DNA from: Taiwanofungus camphoratus
Lineage: Eukaryota > Basidiomycota > Agaricomycetes > Polyporales > Taiwanofungaceae
Direction of reading: 5' to 3'
Length of the DNA stretch: 64,000 bases
Assembly: GCA_003999685.1 (NCBI GenBank)
Contig: CP021220.1
Span: 558,001 to 622,000, forward strand
Shown: piece by piece, positions 1-12,676 of the stretch
Position numbering within the stretch: the stretch's first letter is position 1
How the letters are laid out: each line of letters starts with the position of its first letter
The notes under the pieces: generated by a model
What the model was told of the DNA's origin: nothing
The model's database searches: none
What the model saw: the letters and a program-made list of their open reading frames with translations, nothing else
Position numbers and translations under genes: made by a program

Positions 1-2054
<2,054 letters not shown>

Positions 2055-2261
2055 TGTACCTTGTATCGGCGTAAAATATTTAGTTATACTAGAGGCTCTT
2101 TGCATGGACGATATATATTACTACATGTTTGGCGGAAGAGATAAATAAGCATTAATCACAGTAATAAGAAGACTGCAGTAACCGCAGTAGTAGAAAATTT
2201 ATGCAAATCAAATCAAGGGCGGAAATCAGATATCGTCACGATGAATGTGGAGGCCGTAATG

Positions 2262-5115
2262 TCAGAGGAAAGCTTGAGCTTGGAGGTTCCATATCCTCGC
2301 ATATTCACCTTCTCGTTTCAGCAGCTCACTATGTGTACCTGCCTCCACAATCACTGAATCATTCATATATCTGAGAAGAAGTCAGCTGGTACGCTCTGTA
2401 AAGCTTCTGTTGAAAGGCTCACAAGATGAGATCTGCATGCCGTGTCAGGTTTCCAAAGCGATGCGAAGAAAACAACATAGTTTTGTTCCCTCGCAAATCG
2501 CGCAACCTTACAAATAGGTCTGGTATCAAGTTGAAACAAAGTATGAGAGAGGGTAAGATATCAAAAGCCACATGGACAAAAAATGGTACGCACCGTGCTC
2601 TGCGGATGGATCAAGAGAAGCACTCGGCTCATCAAAAAGTAGCAGCCCGACCGTAGACTCATTCGAAACTATTGATCGCATGAACGTACGCGCTCTATTC
2701 CGGTAAATTAGGCTCCGTATCTCAATAATACTGACGCATACCCACACCGCAAGGCGCTGCATCTGTCCTCCACTTAGTGTTGTTCCGTTCGTTGTCGGCA
2801 TTCCCGCAACGCCACGCAGCGTACTGATATCAACCGGGCGCCCGAAAAGAGTACGTGTACTCTCGGGAAGAGTCCCATAGTAATCACCCACAGGACGTTC
2901 GATATACGTGTCGAAACCCTCAGGTAAGCGCTCGATGAATGCTTCTGCGCCGCCAAGCCGAGCAGCTAGGCGGATGTGGTCTTCATTTCCAGCATTAGAC
3001 GGATTCCCGAGCCCAATGTTATCCCGGATCTACTTGCTTGAAACGTAAGACAAGCTGGAACATAAGGAGACAGAAAGAGGATCATGAAGGCGAGACTCAC
3101 GGTCAGCGGGAAGTGCGTGTAATCCTGGAATAGTACCGAAACGGTCTGCCGGAGATCAGCCAGCTTCAGCGTCCGGATGTCGTGTCCGTCGATGAGGATC
3201 TCGCCCTCCTGAGGATCATATAGCCGCACAATGAGCTTCAGAATTGTGCTCTTGCCAGAGCCGTTTGCGCCGACGATGACCTGTAGAATCAATCTTCAGC
3301 GGTTCCGAAAGGAAGTGGAGCCGAGGAGGAAGAAAGGCACGAGTAAACCTACACAAAGCTGACCTGCAAAGAGTTTGAAAGAGATATTACGGATAGCATA
3401 GTTTTCAGAATCGGGATATCGGAATGTTACGTTCCTAACAAGTCCGGCACAACGTGAATTGTGGATCGCAATCACCAGCACACACCAGGAAGGGCCGAAT
3501 CAGCGAGATCTGGGGCATACCTGAACTCTACCGAGATTCCCGCCTTCACTTTCTGCACATCCTCTGGGAAGGGCACAGTTCCATCTGGTATGCGGTTCGG
3601 GATGTTTACAATATCATATAACTTGCGCACTGTTGCCAACTGTTCGGCTATCGAGCCGAACTGGTCGATGAAACGGTATACAGTCCAGCCAAAATTTGCG
3701 GTAGTCTGCTGGATCAGATTGAGCGAAGCCAGCGTAACTGGGATGGATGCCGGGTGCTGAACTGCGCGGAGAGAGAACACGATCTATGCGAGAGAAAAAG
3801 GAGTCGGATGGAAATGTGAGATAAATCAAAACGTTAGACACCGATCAAAGGGGGAGAAAAGTATATATACCTGGGGCACTTCGCGAAATGGTTCGGAGAA
3901 GAACGATGAAAAATTTAGCTTGTCACGGAACATCAAAGCACGCCTGAGATCCCAAAAATCGCCGGCATCATCACCCACACTCCGCACTGCTTCTTTGAAT
4001 TCTGGATCGACAGTAATTTAAGCACCAAGAACATGTATGAGGAGCTAGATGCGGTAGACCGACCTGTGGTGGTATATTCAGCGAGATTTCCTGCAATAAA
4101 CTCCTTACGGTGATCCATATCATTTACAACATGCTTTAAGCCTTGCATCTTGATGTAATCTTTATTCTTAGTCGTGGCTGCCCAGACTGTACATACATAA
4201 GATCAGATACTGTGTTATGTCCTGTGCATACTACAATACCTCCAGCAGTAGGACCATACACCTTGTTAGTGTGGAACCATTCAAAAATGGACTGCGACAA
4301 ACTAATCGCCGCAAGTAGAGGACCGTCAGGTTGACCTTTCAAAACGTCCATGAGAACAGATATCTGGGATACAATTTGTATTGCCATAGTGGACACAGCG
4401 GAGGCCATGGTGAACGTGTCCCATGCAATTCCACTCGAGGACGAGGACGATGCCTCTTCGAGCTGGCGCTGGACAGCAGGGTCCTCGAACGTGGGAAGGT
4501 CAAGCCTGGCACGAGCATAAAAGAGGTGCACAGAGTAATGTTGCTTGAGACGAGCACGTAATGGATAGGCGATGCGACTTTTCGCGTAAGATAATAGACG
4601 ATTCGCGATCGCACAGCCCATGCGGCCTAGGGATATACGCAACAGAAAGTCTTTGTCGACTGTTCGCGTGTCAATGGCTACTTGCACCTAATGTACACTC
4701 AATATTCTGACCCCCCATGAGAAGAATGACCTACAATGTTGAGTAATTGTCCAGAATACCTGAAGAAGCAAGTAAGGACTAGTCGAATTTTTGGGCGAGT
4801 GTTGCATTACCATACAGTGGCAGCAGGAACCAAGGAAAGGAGTAGTTCAACGAGGACATAGCAGAAGAGAAGTATCCAGCAGTTCCTAATACTAGATATG
4901 TCTTTAATCATCCTCCAGACATATGGAAGGCTCTGCGCCATCTTCAGATATTGTTCGAGCTTGAATAGACCGGGTACACTCCATCCGAATATAGGTGGTG
5001 GCTTTTCTTCGTATAAATCCCAGACGCCAATGCGTGAATGCTTGACACGTTCCGTATCCTCTGGATCAAAGATACCACTGCGAGAGCTATGAGAATGCTT
5101 CCTTAACTTCCTCAT
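2262..5115 (-). CDS. Half-size ABC transporter (one membrane domain, one NBD), complete
   Basis: A 715-residue membrane ATPase of the exporter type (transmembrane half, then one nucleotide-binding domain), expected to work as a dimer; substrate unknown. Walker A GANGSGKS is at about residues 463-470, the signature LSGGQ at 604-608, Walker B LLLFDEP with D635/E636, and the switch histidine (FSSHRFGN) at 667. A stretch of roughly 30 residues holding LFGRPVD sits just before the signature, as I remember from basidiomycete relatives. Exons from the start: 5115-4811, 4759-4735 (25-nt microexon), 4687-4240, 4186-4064, 4001-3871, 3783-3521, 3434-3353, 3280-3101, 3029-2746, 2694-2594, 2519-2423, 2370-2262. 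Their sum is exactly 716 codons. The ATG at 5115 is the first in frame. No mitochondrial leader is obvious, so I do not call it ATM1. Confidence 0.9.
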
Positions 5116-5821
5116 GTCGCTGAGCAGAGCTGCAGGTGGCACTTTCCAAAGAGTGAGACGCGGCTATGCCGCATGCTGTAGCACGTGATTAAACCACTGT
5201 AGCCGGTGAGGCCTACTCATCATCGCTAGCTTTTCTTACACCGCTCAGTGAGCCCCTAACTTTTACATTTGAACGAATTCTACTTATAGTACTCATAGTA
5301 TCTGCTTTATCACGGGCTGTCGCATGGGAAAAATAGATGAGTTTCTTTCGTCTGGGTGTATTGACCTAGGCCGGAAACAATGTACATGCATTTTCTCCAG
5401 AATCCGGACCTGAAGTACAAGAATAAATATTGTTGTTGTGATTTTCAGTCATAAATGACTATCGTATCAAGGGGCTTCAACTTGGAAAAGCCCCGACGCT
5501 TATCTCAATGGCATAATCAGCTTAGATCTAACACGGACACCTTGCCTTCAATATGAAATCATGTCACAAAACATTAAGGTAGCCCCGTTTCATACATCCG
5601 AGTTCCGACCAATCGTACGCGAGTGCCATGGTTTTAAATTGCAAAGATTTGAAATTTCATTAGGGTTGGTCATGAGGGTATAGAATTGGATCCATATCAG
5701 AGAATATAATCCAGGTATTTTGAATCATACCGCCATCCAACATGATTGTCACTTTGATCATCTATGTCGTGCTGGTCAATTCATTTTCAGATCTCAGACA
5801 CGTTTGGCGGTTCTAACTCTT
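5116..5821. other. Upstream DNA of the ABC transporter, no gene seen
   Basis: About 700 bp with stops in all frames and no recognisable repeat. It is the upstream region of the minus-strand ABC gene and ends at the 5' boundary of the LINE. Before that insertion it would have been joined to the DNA after 36020 and shared with the copper-fist gene. Confidence 0.6.
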
Positions 5822-5828
5822 GAATGCA
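5822..5828. repeat. Left target-site duplication of the LINE (GAATGCA)
   Basis: Seven bases identical to those directly after the A12 tail at 36014-36020. It lies 68 bp before the ATG of LINE ORF1. A 7-bp match alone is modest evidence, but its position fits target-primed reverse transcription. Confidence 0.6.
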
Positions 5829-6103
5829 TAGAGGTCATCGCTTCTTGAACCAGTACCACCATCATCTCCATTAGGCGCCCTAGCTTAGTCGTCGAAATGG
5901 CCCCCACTTTCAATCCCTCTTCCTACCCAACTGGCTCCCATTACACCGCTGGTGACTCTCAAGTCACTGGGACGCCCTCGACTGGCACGTCGCCTTCGAG
6001 GGGGTCCGGCGGTACACCTTCAGGGCGACCTGCCCCATATCCTGTGCCTGATGCGCGGGGATCTCAAACCCAAGCCCAAGTTGAGGCCCTACGACTTGCT
6101 CGT

Positions 6104-6674
6104 TGTTACAAGGCGGTGATGGTGCGAACTTACATTTTCATTTCTCTTCACTATACCGGACTAGCGGGTCGTGTACACTTACAATTATCACCATTATTCC
6201 TGACGGGCTGACCGTCACCCGCTTAGTTATGGACTGTTCCTCAGAAGGGACCACTTGGGCCTCTGACTTATGGACGCTTAGGTGCTGGAACCCGTGGGAG
6301 TGAGGGCTGGCTTGCCCTAAACCCACCATAGTACTTAAGGGGTTGGCTCACCGCGGAGCACCCCAATCTTGTCCTCCTTAGTTACACTGTGTACTTTGGT
6401 GCTGTCGTTACCATTTGTACTTCACGACTGGGCTTAGGCCTCTATACCTTTGTCTATTCAACGGGTCGCCTTAGACCACCTATATCCTTGTGACTACACT
6501 AGGACATAGGCTGTGACTTAGCCCGCAACTCTCTCGAGACCGTTGGGCTAGCGGTTGAAGACTTAGACGTGTACTCGTCGTCAGCCAGGCTGACTCCTCG
6601 TTTACACTTCACGCCTGACTACTCAACGACCCCCCGTCACAGTAGTCACCTACGGGCGTAGACCCCCCGTAACA
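6104..6674 (+). repeat. Left LTR of element A
   Basis: 571 bp, TG...CA ends. It contains the 11-nt tract at 6365-6375 that is complementary to the primer site just inside the LTR, which places the likely transcript start (R) near 6365. Confidence 0.95.
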
Positions 6675-6676
6675 TT

Positions 6677-6687
6677 AGGACAAGATT
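6677..6687 (+). promoter_or_regulatory. Self-primer binding site of element A
   Basis: Eleven bases, two nt inside the left LTR, are the exact reverse complement of 6365-6375 in the LTR. In Tf1 and other members of its group the first 11 nt of the element's own RNA fold back onto the primer site and prime reverse transcription. I see no obvious tRNA 3'-end complement here. Confidence 0.75.
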
Positions 6688-6879
6688 CCTTCTACAAACT
6701 CTATCTCAGGATAGCGAATTAGAACGCGAGCAAGTGGAAGAAACCGGACCCTCACCAACGTCCTCATAGGAAGGATTGGGTAAGACCAGTGTCCCCGTTG
6801 GAAGGGACTGGCAGGAGGATCACTTGACTACAAGTGCGTACCATCAGTGTTGAATTGAAGGATAAGAAACACCGGAAAG

Positions 6880-9800
6880 ATGGAGAAGTTCCTGGCGATA
6901 GTCTGGAGAGCTATCACCTGGCGAAGAAAATTGAAGGAAGGAAGGGAGGAAGACTACATACCCCGACCGGAAACAACAGAAGAAGCAGCCCTAGGGATCC
7001 CCTGGGATGGACCGCTTACCCCAAGCGACAATGACCTCAGACTTTCTCAGCCCTCCACTGAAGCCCTCGAACAGGGGCAGAGAGGCACAGGCTCCAGGCA
7101 AGGACACCGACACAACCACCCCAATACAGCTCTGACACCTCATCACTGGAAGAAGAGGAGCTGCTACCGACGCAGGAAGCCAGGACACTTGGTCAAGGCA
7201 TGCCCGGAGCCCAGGAAAATCAGAAAGGAAGGACACAGAGACGTGGCCCTAGGGGAAGCTGACGATGAACACGATAATCCACACAAAAGCGAACCCAGAC
7301 TTCCACAACCTTCCAATGATGCCGGGAGAGACAGGGAACTGGAACTGCACCACTCGTCAAACTCAGACGACTTCGCCTTGGAGGAAACCCAGCCATATCC
7401 GGTCCCACCAGCAGACTACTGGAGCAGTGAAGAAACGGAGGAATCCTTAGGAACGTCCACCGTAGAGTCCATTGAACAGAAACGGTTCCCTCATTTTGAG
7501 CACTTCACTGATGCCCCAGGAGGGGAATCATTGGCTGAAGGCACAGGGAAACCTGCGCAAAGAAACTTGGACAAGCCAAAGACCAGTAAGGACCCGACCA
7601 TCTCAATGGGGGCCACAATCACAGGATATCGGAAAGGAACCACTCTGTATGTAGAAGGTTATGTCGTCGCCGGGAAAAAGGCCATCGCTGTGAGACCACT
7701 AATCGATAGCGGAGCCGATGCCAACCTCATACACCCTGACCTTGTGGAACGATGGGGACTGCCCACACGACCGCTACCTCGGAAGGTACGAAGTACGACC
7801 ATTGATGGGACCCCCAACAGGGGTGGACCAATTACCCATCGAGTTGAAGGGAGCATACGGCTTGAAGGGTATGACATACCCACAAACTTCTATGTATCGG
7901 ACATCGGGGACCTCGAAGTAGTGCTGGGCAACCCTTGGTTGATTCAAGTCAACCCGCAGATTGATTGGCCGAAAGGGACCCTCACGGTTGACCCGGACAG
8001 GATTAAGGAATGGCAGGGGTACTATGCTTGGATCATGAACCAGCCTACCACGGACGGCATCCCATTGTGCCGAGCCTCTGCACACGAGGACGATGATGAG
8101 CATGAAACCATCCTATGTGCTTATACAAGGGGAGAAGGGGTCTTAGGCATGTTCAACGATCAACCGGAACCCCTATTCGATGAAATGGGCCTGCTGCAGC
8201 CACCCAAGAAGTCTCAACCATCGTTAGATCGGAACAGCCATGTAAGGGGCTCAAAACGGTTCATAGCCACCGCCAGGCAGACAAGCGCACCACTGACACC
8301 CCCTGAGGAGGGGCCACAGATTGAAGACCTGGTGCCTGAGTACTTACTCGACTACCGGGACCGCTTTGAAAAGGCGGCCGCTGCTCGATTCCCTGGTTCG
8401 AGACCATGGGACCACGCTGTGGAGACAAAGCCTAACTTTGTACCTAGGAAGTGCGGGGTAATTGCATTATCCCTGGCTGAACAAGCAGAGATGGACAAGT
8501 TCCTTGACGAGAACCTGGCGAAAGGATATCTACGGGACTCAAAGTCACCCATGGCCTCCCCAGCATTTTTTGTGGCAAAAAAGGATGGTACACTCAGGCC
8601 CTGTCAGGATTACCGATACCTCAACAACAGCACGGTAAAAGATGCATACCCACTCCCACTCATTGGAGAGCTCATCGACAACCTGCAAAAGGCAACTATA
8701 TTCACGAAGCTGGACCTCCGAAATGGCTACAACAATGTACGCATCAGGGAGGGCGACCAGTGGAAGGGAGCGTTCATGGTGAATCACCACGGAACCAAGA
8801 AGCTAGTTGAACCAACGGTAATGTTCTACGGCATGTGCAATGCCCCGGCCACCTTCCAGCGGCTTATGAATGATGGGTTTCAAGACATGCTTGCGGAAGG
8901 ATGGTTAGCCATTTATATGGACGACATCCTGATCTACTCCAATGATGCTACCATCCACCGAGAACGGACACGCCGGGTACTGCAACGCTTGCAGGAGATG
9001 GACCTCTTTGTGAAACCGGAAAAGTGTGCCTTTGATGTACAAGAAGTTGAGTTTCTGGGAATGACCATCACACCGGGCCACATCCATATGGACACTGGCA
9101 AGCTGCGGGGCATCGATGAATGGCCCATACCGACCAAAGTCAAGGATGTGGAACGATTCCTGGGCCTTGCCAATTACTATCGACGGTTTATACGCGGATT
9201 CTCGGACATCGCCCACCCCCTGAATGCACTTAAGAAAAAGGGGGTAGCTTGGAACTGGTCGAACAAGTGCCAGGCAGCCTTCGAGGCACTTAAATGCCGT
9301 TTTTGTGAGGCCCCAGTACTCACCATGCCCGACCCTGAGAAACCGTTTGTAATCGAGGCCGATGCCTCACTGGTTGCGACAGGTGCAGTACTGCAACAGG
9401 AGGGCCCTGATGGGAAACTTCACCCGGTGGCATTCCTTTCAAAATCGCTGAAGGAAGCAGAACGGAACTATCAGATCTATGATAGAGAACTACTGGCAAT
9501 CGTACGAGCACTTGAGGAATGGCGTCACCACCTGGAAGGCGCAAAGCACCCGGTCACGGTTATAACGGACCACAAGAACCTGACATACTTCAGAGAAGCC
9601 CAACGGCTAACACGACGCCAGGCACGATGGCAACTACTGCTTTCACAGTTTGAATTACGACTGGAGAATCGAAAGGGTAAACGACTTGTAGTGGCGGACG
9701 CCCTATCACGTAGACCAGGACACCCAGGGGGTGAGAGGGACAATGAGGACATTGTCCTCTTACCAGAAACACTGTTTGCAAAGGCAGTTAATGTTGACCT

Positions 9801-11862
9801 CATCGAGCGCATCCGGCAACACCGAAGTCGTGACAGCATGGTCATCGAGACGATTGACGCTTTAAAACGGGGGAAAGTACCACCATTCAAGGGCACTGGA
9901 TTTGCGCACACAACATTGGCTGATTGGGATGTGCAGGATGGATTGATTCTGTACAAAAATCGAATCTACGTACCTCCTAGTGATGACTTGCGCAGAGAAG
10001 TCATTCGACTTTGCCATGACACCCCAGCTATGGCCCATCCAGGAGCACAGGGAACGTTTGCCATTGCTAGAAGGGACTGGTTCTGGGATGGCATGAACAC
10101 GTTTATCGAAAAATACGTGAAAGGCTGCGCCAAATGCCAGGAGAATAAGGTCAACACGCATCCAACACGACCACCAATGCAACCCATCCCAACGGAACCG
10201 AACTCCAGGCCGTTCTCACACATCTCAGTCGACTTCATCACAGACCTGCCAGAATCGCGTGGATCTGACGCACTAATGGTAGTGGTGGACCGAGAACTGT
10301 CCAAAGGGATAGTCCTGGTTCCTTGCAACAAGACCATCGATGCAGTAGGAACAGCCGAGGCACTCCATCAGAACGTTTACCGGCGATATGGGCTACCTGA
10401 CAGAATCATATCGGACCGAGGCCCACAGTTCGCAGCAACGGTGTTCCGGGAGTGGTGCAAGCTGACAGGTGTCAAAGCGGCCATGAGCACTGCCTACCAT
10501 CCGCAGTCTGATGGAAGCACTGAGCGTGTCAATCAGGAACTCGAAGCCGCATGGAGAATCCTGTGTGCCAACAATCCTTATAACTGGGCAAAGTTTATCC
10601 TGGAATTTGAATTCGCACACAATCAGGTGCCACATGCTGGAAGAAGGGAGTCACCATTCAAGCTGATTATGGGATATGATCCAAAGGCAATCGGATCACC
10701 AAAGGCATCGGAAAGGTACCCATCAATCAAGGACCGACTCTTAGCCATCGGAGAGTTCAGAAAGGAAGCACTGGCAGCACAGGATCTAGCTGCGCAGTTG
10801 ATGGCAGAAAGGGCTCGAACCACATGGCAGCCACTTGAGAAGGGGACGCAGGTTTGGCTAGAAGCAACTAACCTCCGCCTAAAGACCCCGAGGAAGTTTT
10901 CCCCAAAGCGAGTGGGACCACTCAAGATAGCCGAAGTCCTAGGACCGCTAACATACAAGCTTCAGCTACCAAGGGCATGGAAGATACATCCAGTATTCCA
11001 TGCATCGCTGTTGACACCATACAGGGAAACCAAGGAACATGGTCCGAACTTCACAAGGCCGCCCCCAGAATTAGTCGATGGCGATGAAGAATACGAAGTC
11101 GAAGCCATTCACGGGCATCGTGCCCAACGTGGGAAATGGCAGTTCCTAATCAAATGGGTTGGATGGCCGAACTCGGCTAATACATGGCAGTCCGAGGCGG
11201 ACTTAAGGAACTCGCCCGACCTTCTGGAGGAATATAAGAAGGTCAACAGGTTGCCTGCAAGGCCCCAGGTCAACGCCCGCTACACCCGGATCTGCAAAGC
11301 TGCATACAACCGACATTCAGTGGAGGCACGGCACTACAATGTCCACTCATACAGACCCCCGACAGCTATCCGTCTACTTGAACCACAGCGCAGCAAGGGT
11401 ACGAGACCTCGCACCCCGAGTACGAGCAAGACACACACGCGCACACCCCTACCGAAACATTCAGGAGACAGTGCCCCCATTGGCAGCGTCCGACGATCCG
11501 TACGATCAGTGGAGACTTGCGCACCGCACGGCCTGGGCCCTGGTGGATGCCGATCTACGGCCAGAAATAGACACCCGGCTGTTGGCTTGGCCAGACCTGT
11601 GGGAGTTGACGAACATTTATCGGACACTGGTCATTGTCGCGCGAGAGGCTGGCAGCTTGGCCACACTCGAACGAAGGCAAACAGGCCTTGGGCCAAATGG
11701 CAACAACCCGACAACGTGGCAGTTGGCCACTCTCCACATAGACGCAAGCCGAGCAGCCCGCAACCTGCTCGCCGTCCTCATGCGCTCCCCTCTAATGGGC
11801 GTCATCGACAACCTGATACCGCCACGACATCAGGCCAGAACACAGGCCCCTTCTGTCAGTGA
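6880..11862 (+). CDS. Pol polyprotein of element A
   Basis: Open frame of 1660 codons. In order: a zinc-knuckle region near residues 95-108, aspartic protease (DSGADAN, about 7.70 kb), reverse transcriptase with YMDD near 8.91 kb, RNase H (ADASLVATGAV, about 9.36 kb), integrase with an HHCC finger (about 10.0-10.14 kb) and a DDE core (SDRGPQF; YHPQSDG), then a chromodomain (about 11.09-11.25 kb). The chromodomain is the mark of chromoviruses and tends to steer insertion to heterochromatin. The last ~200 codons are Arg/Pro/Ser-rich and overlap the accessory frame; they look like an off-frame reading of it rather than a real domain. Confidence 0.93.
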   Translation: MEKFLAIVWRAITWRRKLKEGREEDYIPRPETTEEAALGIPWDGPLTPSDNDLRLSQPSTEALEQGQRGTGSRQGHRHNHPNTALTPHHWKKRSCYRRRKPGHLVKACPEPRKIRKEGHRDVALGEADDEHDNPHKSEPRLPQPSNDAGRDRELELHHSSNSDDFALEETQPYPVPPADYWSSEETEESLGTSTVESIEQKRFPHFEHFTDAPGGESLAEGTGKPAQRNLDKPKTSKDPTISMGATITGYRKGTTLYVEGYVVAGKKAIAVRPLIDSGADANLIHPDLVERWGLPTRPLPRKVRSTTIDGTPNRGGPITHRVEGSIRLEGYDIPTNFYVSDIGDLEVVLGNPWLIQVNPQIDWPKGTLTVDPDRIKEWQGYYAWIMNQPTTDGIPLCRASAHEDDDEHETILCAYTRGEGVLGMFNDQPEPLFDEMGLLQPPKKSQPSLDRNSHVRGSKRFIATARQTSAPLTPPEEGPQIEDLVPEYLLDYRDRFEKAAAARFPGSRPWDHAVETKPNFVPRKCGVIALSLAEQAEMDKFLDENLAKGYLRDSKSPMASPAFFVAKKDGTLRPCQDYRYLNNSTVKDAYPLPLIGELIDNLQKATIFTKLDLRNGYNNVRIREGDQWKGAFMVNHHGTKKLVEPTVMFYGMCNAPATFQRLMNDGFQDMLAEGWLAIYMDDILIYSNDATIHRERTRRVLQRLQEMDLFVKPEKCAFDVQEVEFLGMTITPGHIHMDTGKLRGIDEWPIPTKVKDVERFLGLANYYRRFIRGFSDIAHPLNALKKKGVAWNWSNKCQAAFEALKCRFCEAPVLTMPDPEKPFVIEADASLVATGAVLQQEGPDGKLHPVAFLSKSLKEAERNYQIYDRELLAIVRALEEWRHHLEGAKHPVTVITDHKNLTYFREAQRLTRRQARWQLLLSQFELRLENRKGKRLVVADALSRRPGHPGGERDNEDIVLLPETLFAKAVNVDLIERIRQHRSRDSMVIETIDALKRGKVPPFKGTGFAHTTLADWDVQDGLILYKNRIYVPPSDDLRREVIRLCHDTPAMAHPGAQGTFAIARRDWFWDGMNTFIEKYVKGCAKCQENKVNTHPTRPPMQPIPTEPNSRPFSHISVDFITDLPESRGSDALMVVVDRELSKGIVLVPCNKTIDAVGTAEALHQNVYRRYGLPDRIISDRGPQFAATVFREWCKLTGVKAAMSTAYHPQSDGSTERVNQELEAAWRILCANNPYNWAKFILEFEFAHNQVPHAGRRESPFKLIMGYDPKAIGSPKASERYPSIKDRLLAIGEFRKEALAAQDLAAQLMAERARTTWQPLEKGTQVWLEATNLRLKTPRKFSPKRVGPLKIAEVLGPLTYKLQLPRAWKIHPVFHASLLTPYRETKEHGPNFTRPPPELVDGDEEYEVEAIHGHRAQRGKWQFLIKWVGWPNSANTWQSEADLRNSPDLLEEYKKVNRLPARPQVNARYTRICKAAYNRHSVEARHYNVHSYRPPTAIRLLEPQRSKGTRPRTPSTSKTHTRTPLPKHSGDSAPIGSVRRSVRSVETCAPHGLGPGGCRSTARNRHPAVGLARPVGVDEHLSDTGHCRARGWQLGHTRTKANRPWAKWQQPDNVAVGHSPHRRKPSSPQPARRPHALPSNGRHRQPDTATTSGQNTGPFCQ

Positions 11863-12094
11863 TGGTCCGCCCAACTCTATCACTGGTGGTGCCCCTAGCT
11901 CGACCAGTGGGGGGAACTCCCCCTTCTGCATACGATGCCGACAAATGGGACATTGGAGCCATGACTGCATGCATACCAGTGATGACGATATCCCTTCCGA
12001 CCAGTCTGACACCCTCCGACCACGAGCCAGGGTCAAATCAGAACAAGAGGGGTCAGACGCTGAGGGTTCGATCGTCGGGGCGACGAGTCCTTGA
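11339..12094 (+). CDS. Accessory zinc-knuckle protein of element A (extra 3' ORF)
   Basis: 251 codons in a different frame from pol, starting inside the pol 3' end and stopping 11 bp before the right LTR. A helical middle holds LRPEIDTRLLAWPDL and a C-terminal CX2CX4HX4C zinc knuckle (CIRCRQMGHWSHDC) precedes an acidic tail. Element B has a clearly related protein in the same place (20463-21269), which argues for a real, selected gene. A zinc knuckle suggests nucleic-acid binding, so it may act like an extra nucleocapsid; that is inference. How it would be translated (internal start, spliced or separate RNA) is not visible. Confidence 0.75.
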   Translation: MSTHTDPRQLSVYLNHSAARVRDLAPRVRARHTRAHPYRNIQETVPPLAASDDPYDQWRLAHRTAWALVDADLRPEIDTRLLAWPDLWELTNIYRTLVIVAREAGSLATLERRQTGLGPNGNNPTTWQLATLHIDASRAARNLLAVLMRSPLMGVIDNLIPPRHQARTQAPSVSDGPPNSITGGAPSSTSGGNSPFCIRCRQMGHWSHDCMHTSDDDIPSDQSDTLRPRARVKSEQEGSDAEGSIVGATSP

Positions 12095-12105
12095 GAGGGG
12101 GGTAA

Positions 12106-12676
12106 TGTTACAAGGCGGTGATGGTGCGAACTTACATTTTCATTTCTCTTCACTATACCGGACTAGCGGGTCGTGTACACTTACAATTATCACCATTATT
12201 CCTGACGGGCTGACCGTCACCCGCTTAGTTATGGACTGTTCCTCAGAAGGGACCACTTGGGCCTCTGACTTATGGACGCTTAGGTGCTGGAACCCGTGGG
12301 AGTGAGGGCTGGCTTGCCCTAAACCCACCATAGTACTTAAGGGGTTGGCTCACCGCGGAGCACCCCAATCTTGTCCTCCTTAGTTACACTGTGTACTTTG
12401 GTGCTGTCGTTACCATTTGTACTTCACGACTGGGCTTAGGCCTCTATACCTTTGTCTATTCAACGGGTCGCCTTAGACCACCTATATCCTTGTGACTACA
12501 CTAGGACATAGGCTGTGACTTAGCCCGCAACTCTCTCGAGACCGTTGGGCTAGCGGTTGAAGACTTAGACGTGTACTCGTCGTCAGCCAGGCTGACTCCT
12601 CGTTTACACTTCACGCCTGACTACTCAACGACCCCCCGTCACAGTAGTCACCTACGGGCGTAGACCCCCCGTAACA
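12106..12676 (+). repeat. Right LTR of element A
   Basis: 571 bp, identical by eye to the left LTR. It is preceded by a purine-rich tract (GAGAGGGGGG) that would prime plus-strand synthesis and followed by the target duplicate CTCGT. Confidence 0.95.

Larger units (their letters stand above)
6104..12676 (+). mobile_element. Ty3/chromovirus LTR retrotransposon A (Tf1/sushi-like)
   Basis: 6573 bp with 571-bp LTRs starting TGTTAC and ending GTAACA. It is flanked by the 5-bp duplication CTCGT (6099-6103 and 12677-12681) and lies inside LINE ORF1. By eye the two LTRs are identical, so the insertion is very recent. Parts: self-primer site, a long pol frame (zinc knuckle, protease, reverse transcriptase, RNase H, integrase, chromodomain), an overlapping accessory zinc-knuckle frame, and a purine-rich tract before the right LTR. 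I recognise no capsid domain ahead of the zinc knuckle. The pol frame itself looks whole. Element C is the same family in opposite orientation; their LTRs differ at about ten sites. Confidence 0.95.

Noticed and set aside
2526-2891. Continuous minus-strand frame through the ABC signature and Walker B as one exon
   Set aside because: It runs through two introns; the spliced model restores QRLAVARTFMRS and SAEHDLFVRL, which the family conserves.
4140-4240. A frameshift in the ABC transporter between the blocks FEWFHTNK and [10 protein letters not shown]
   Set aside because: Using the donor GTATTG at 4239 instead of the first GT gives a clean phase-1 intron, and the whole gene sums to exactly 716 codons.
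6675-6700. tRNA-type primer binding site in elements A-C
   Set aside because: No TGG-type complement of a tRNA 3' end is visible; the exact self-complement to the LTR explains the site better.
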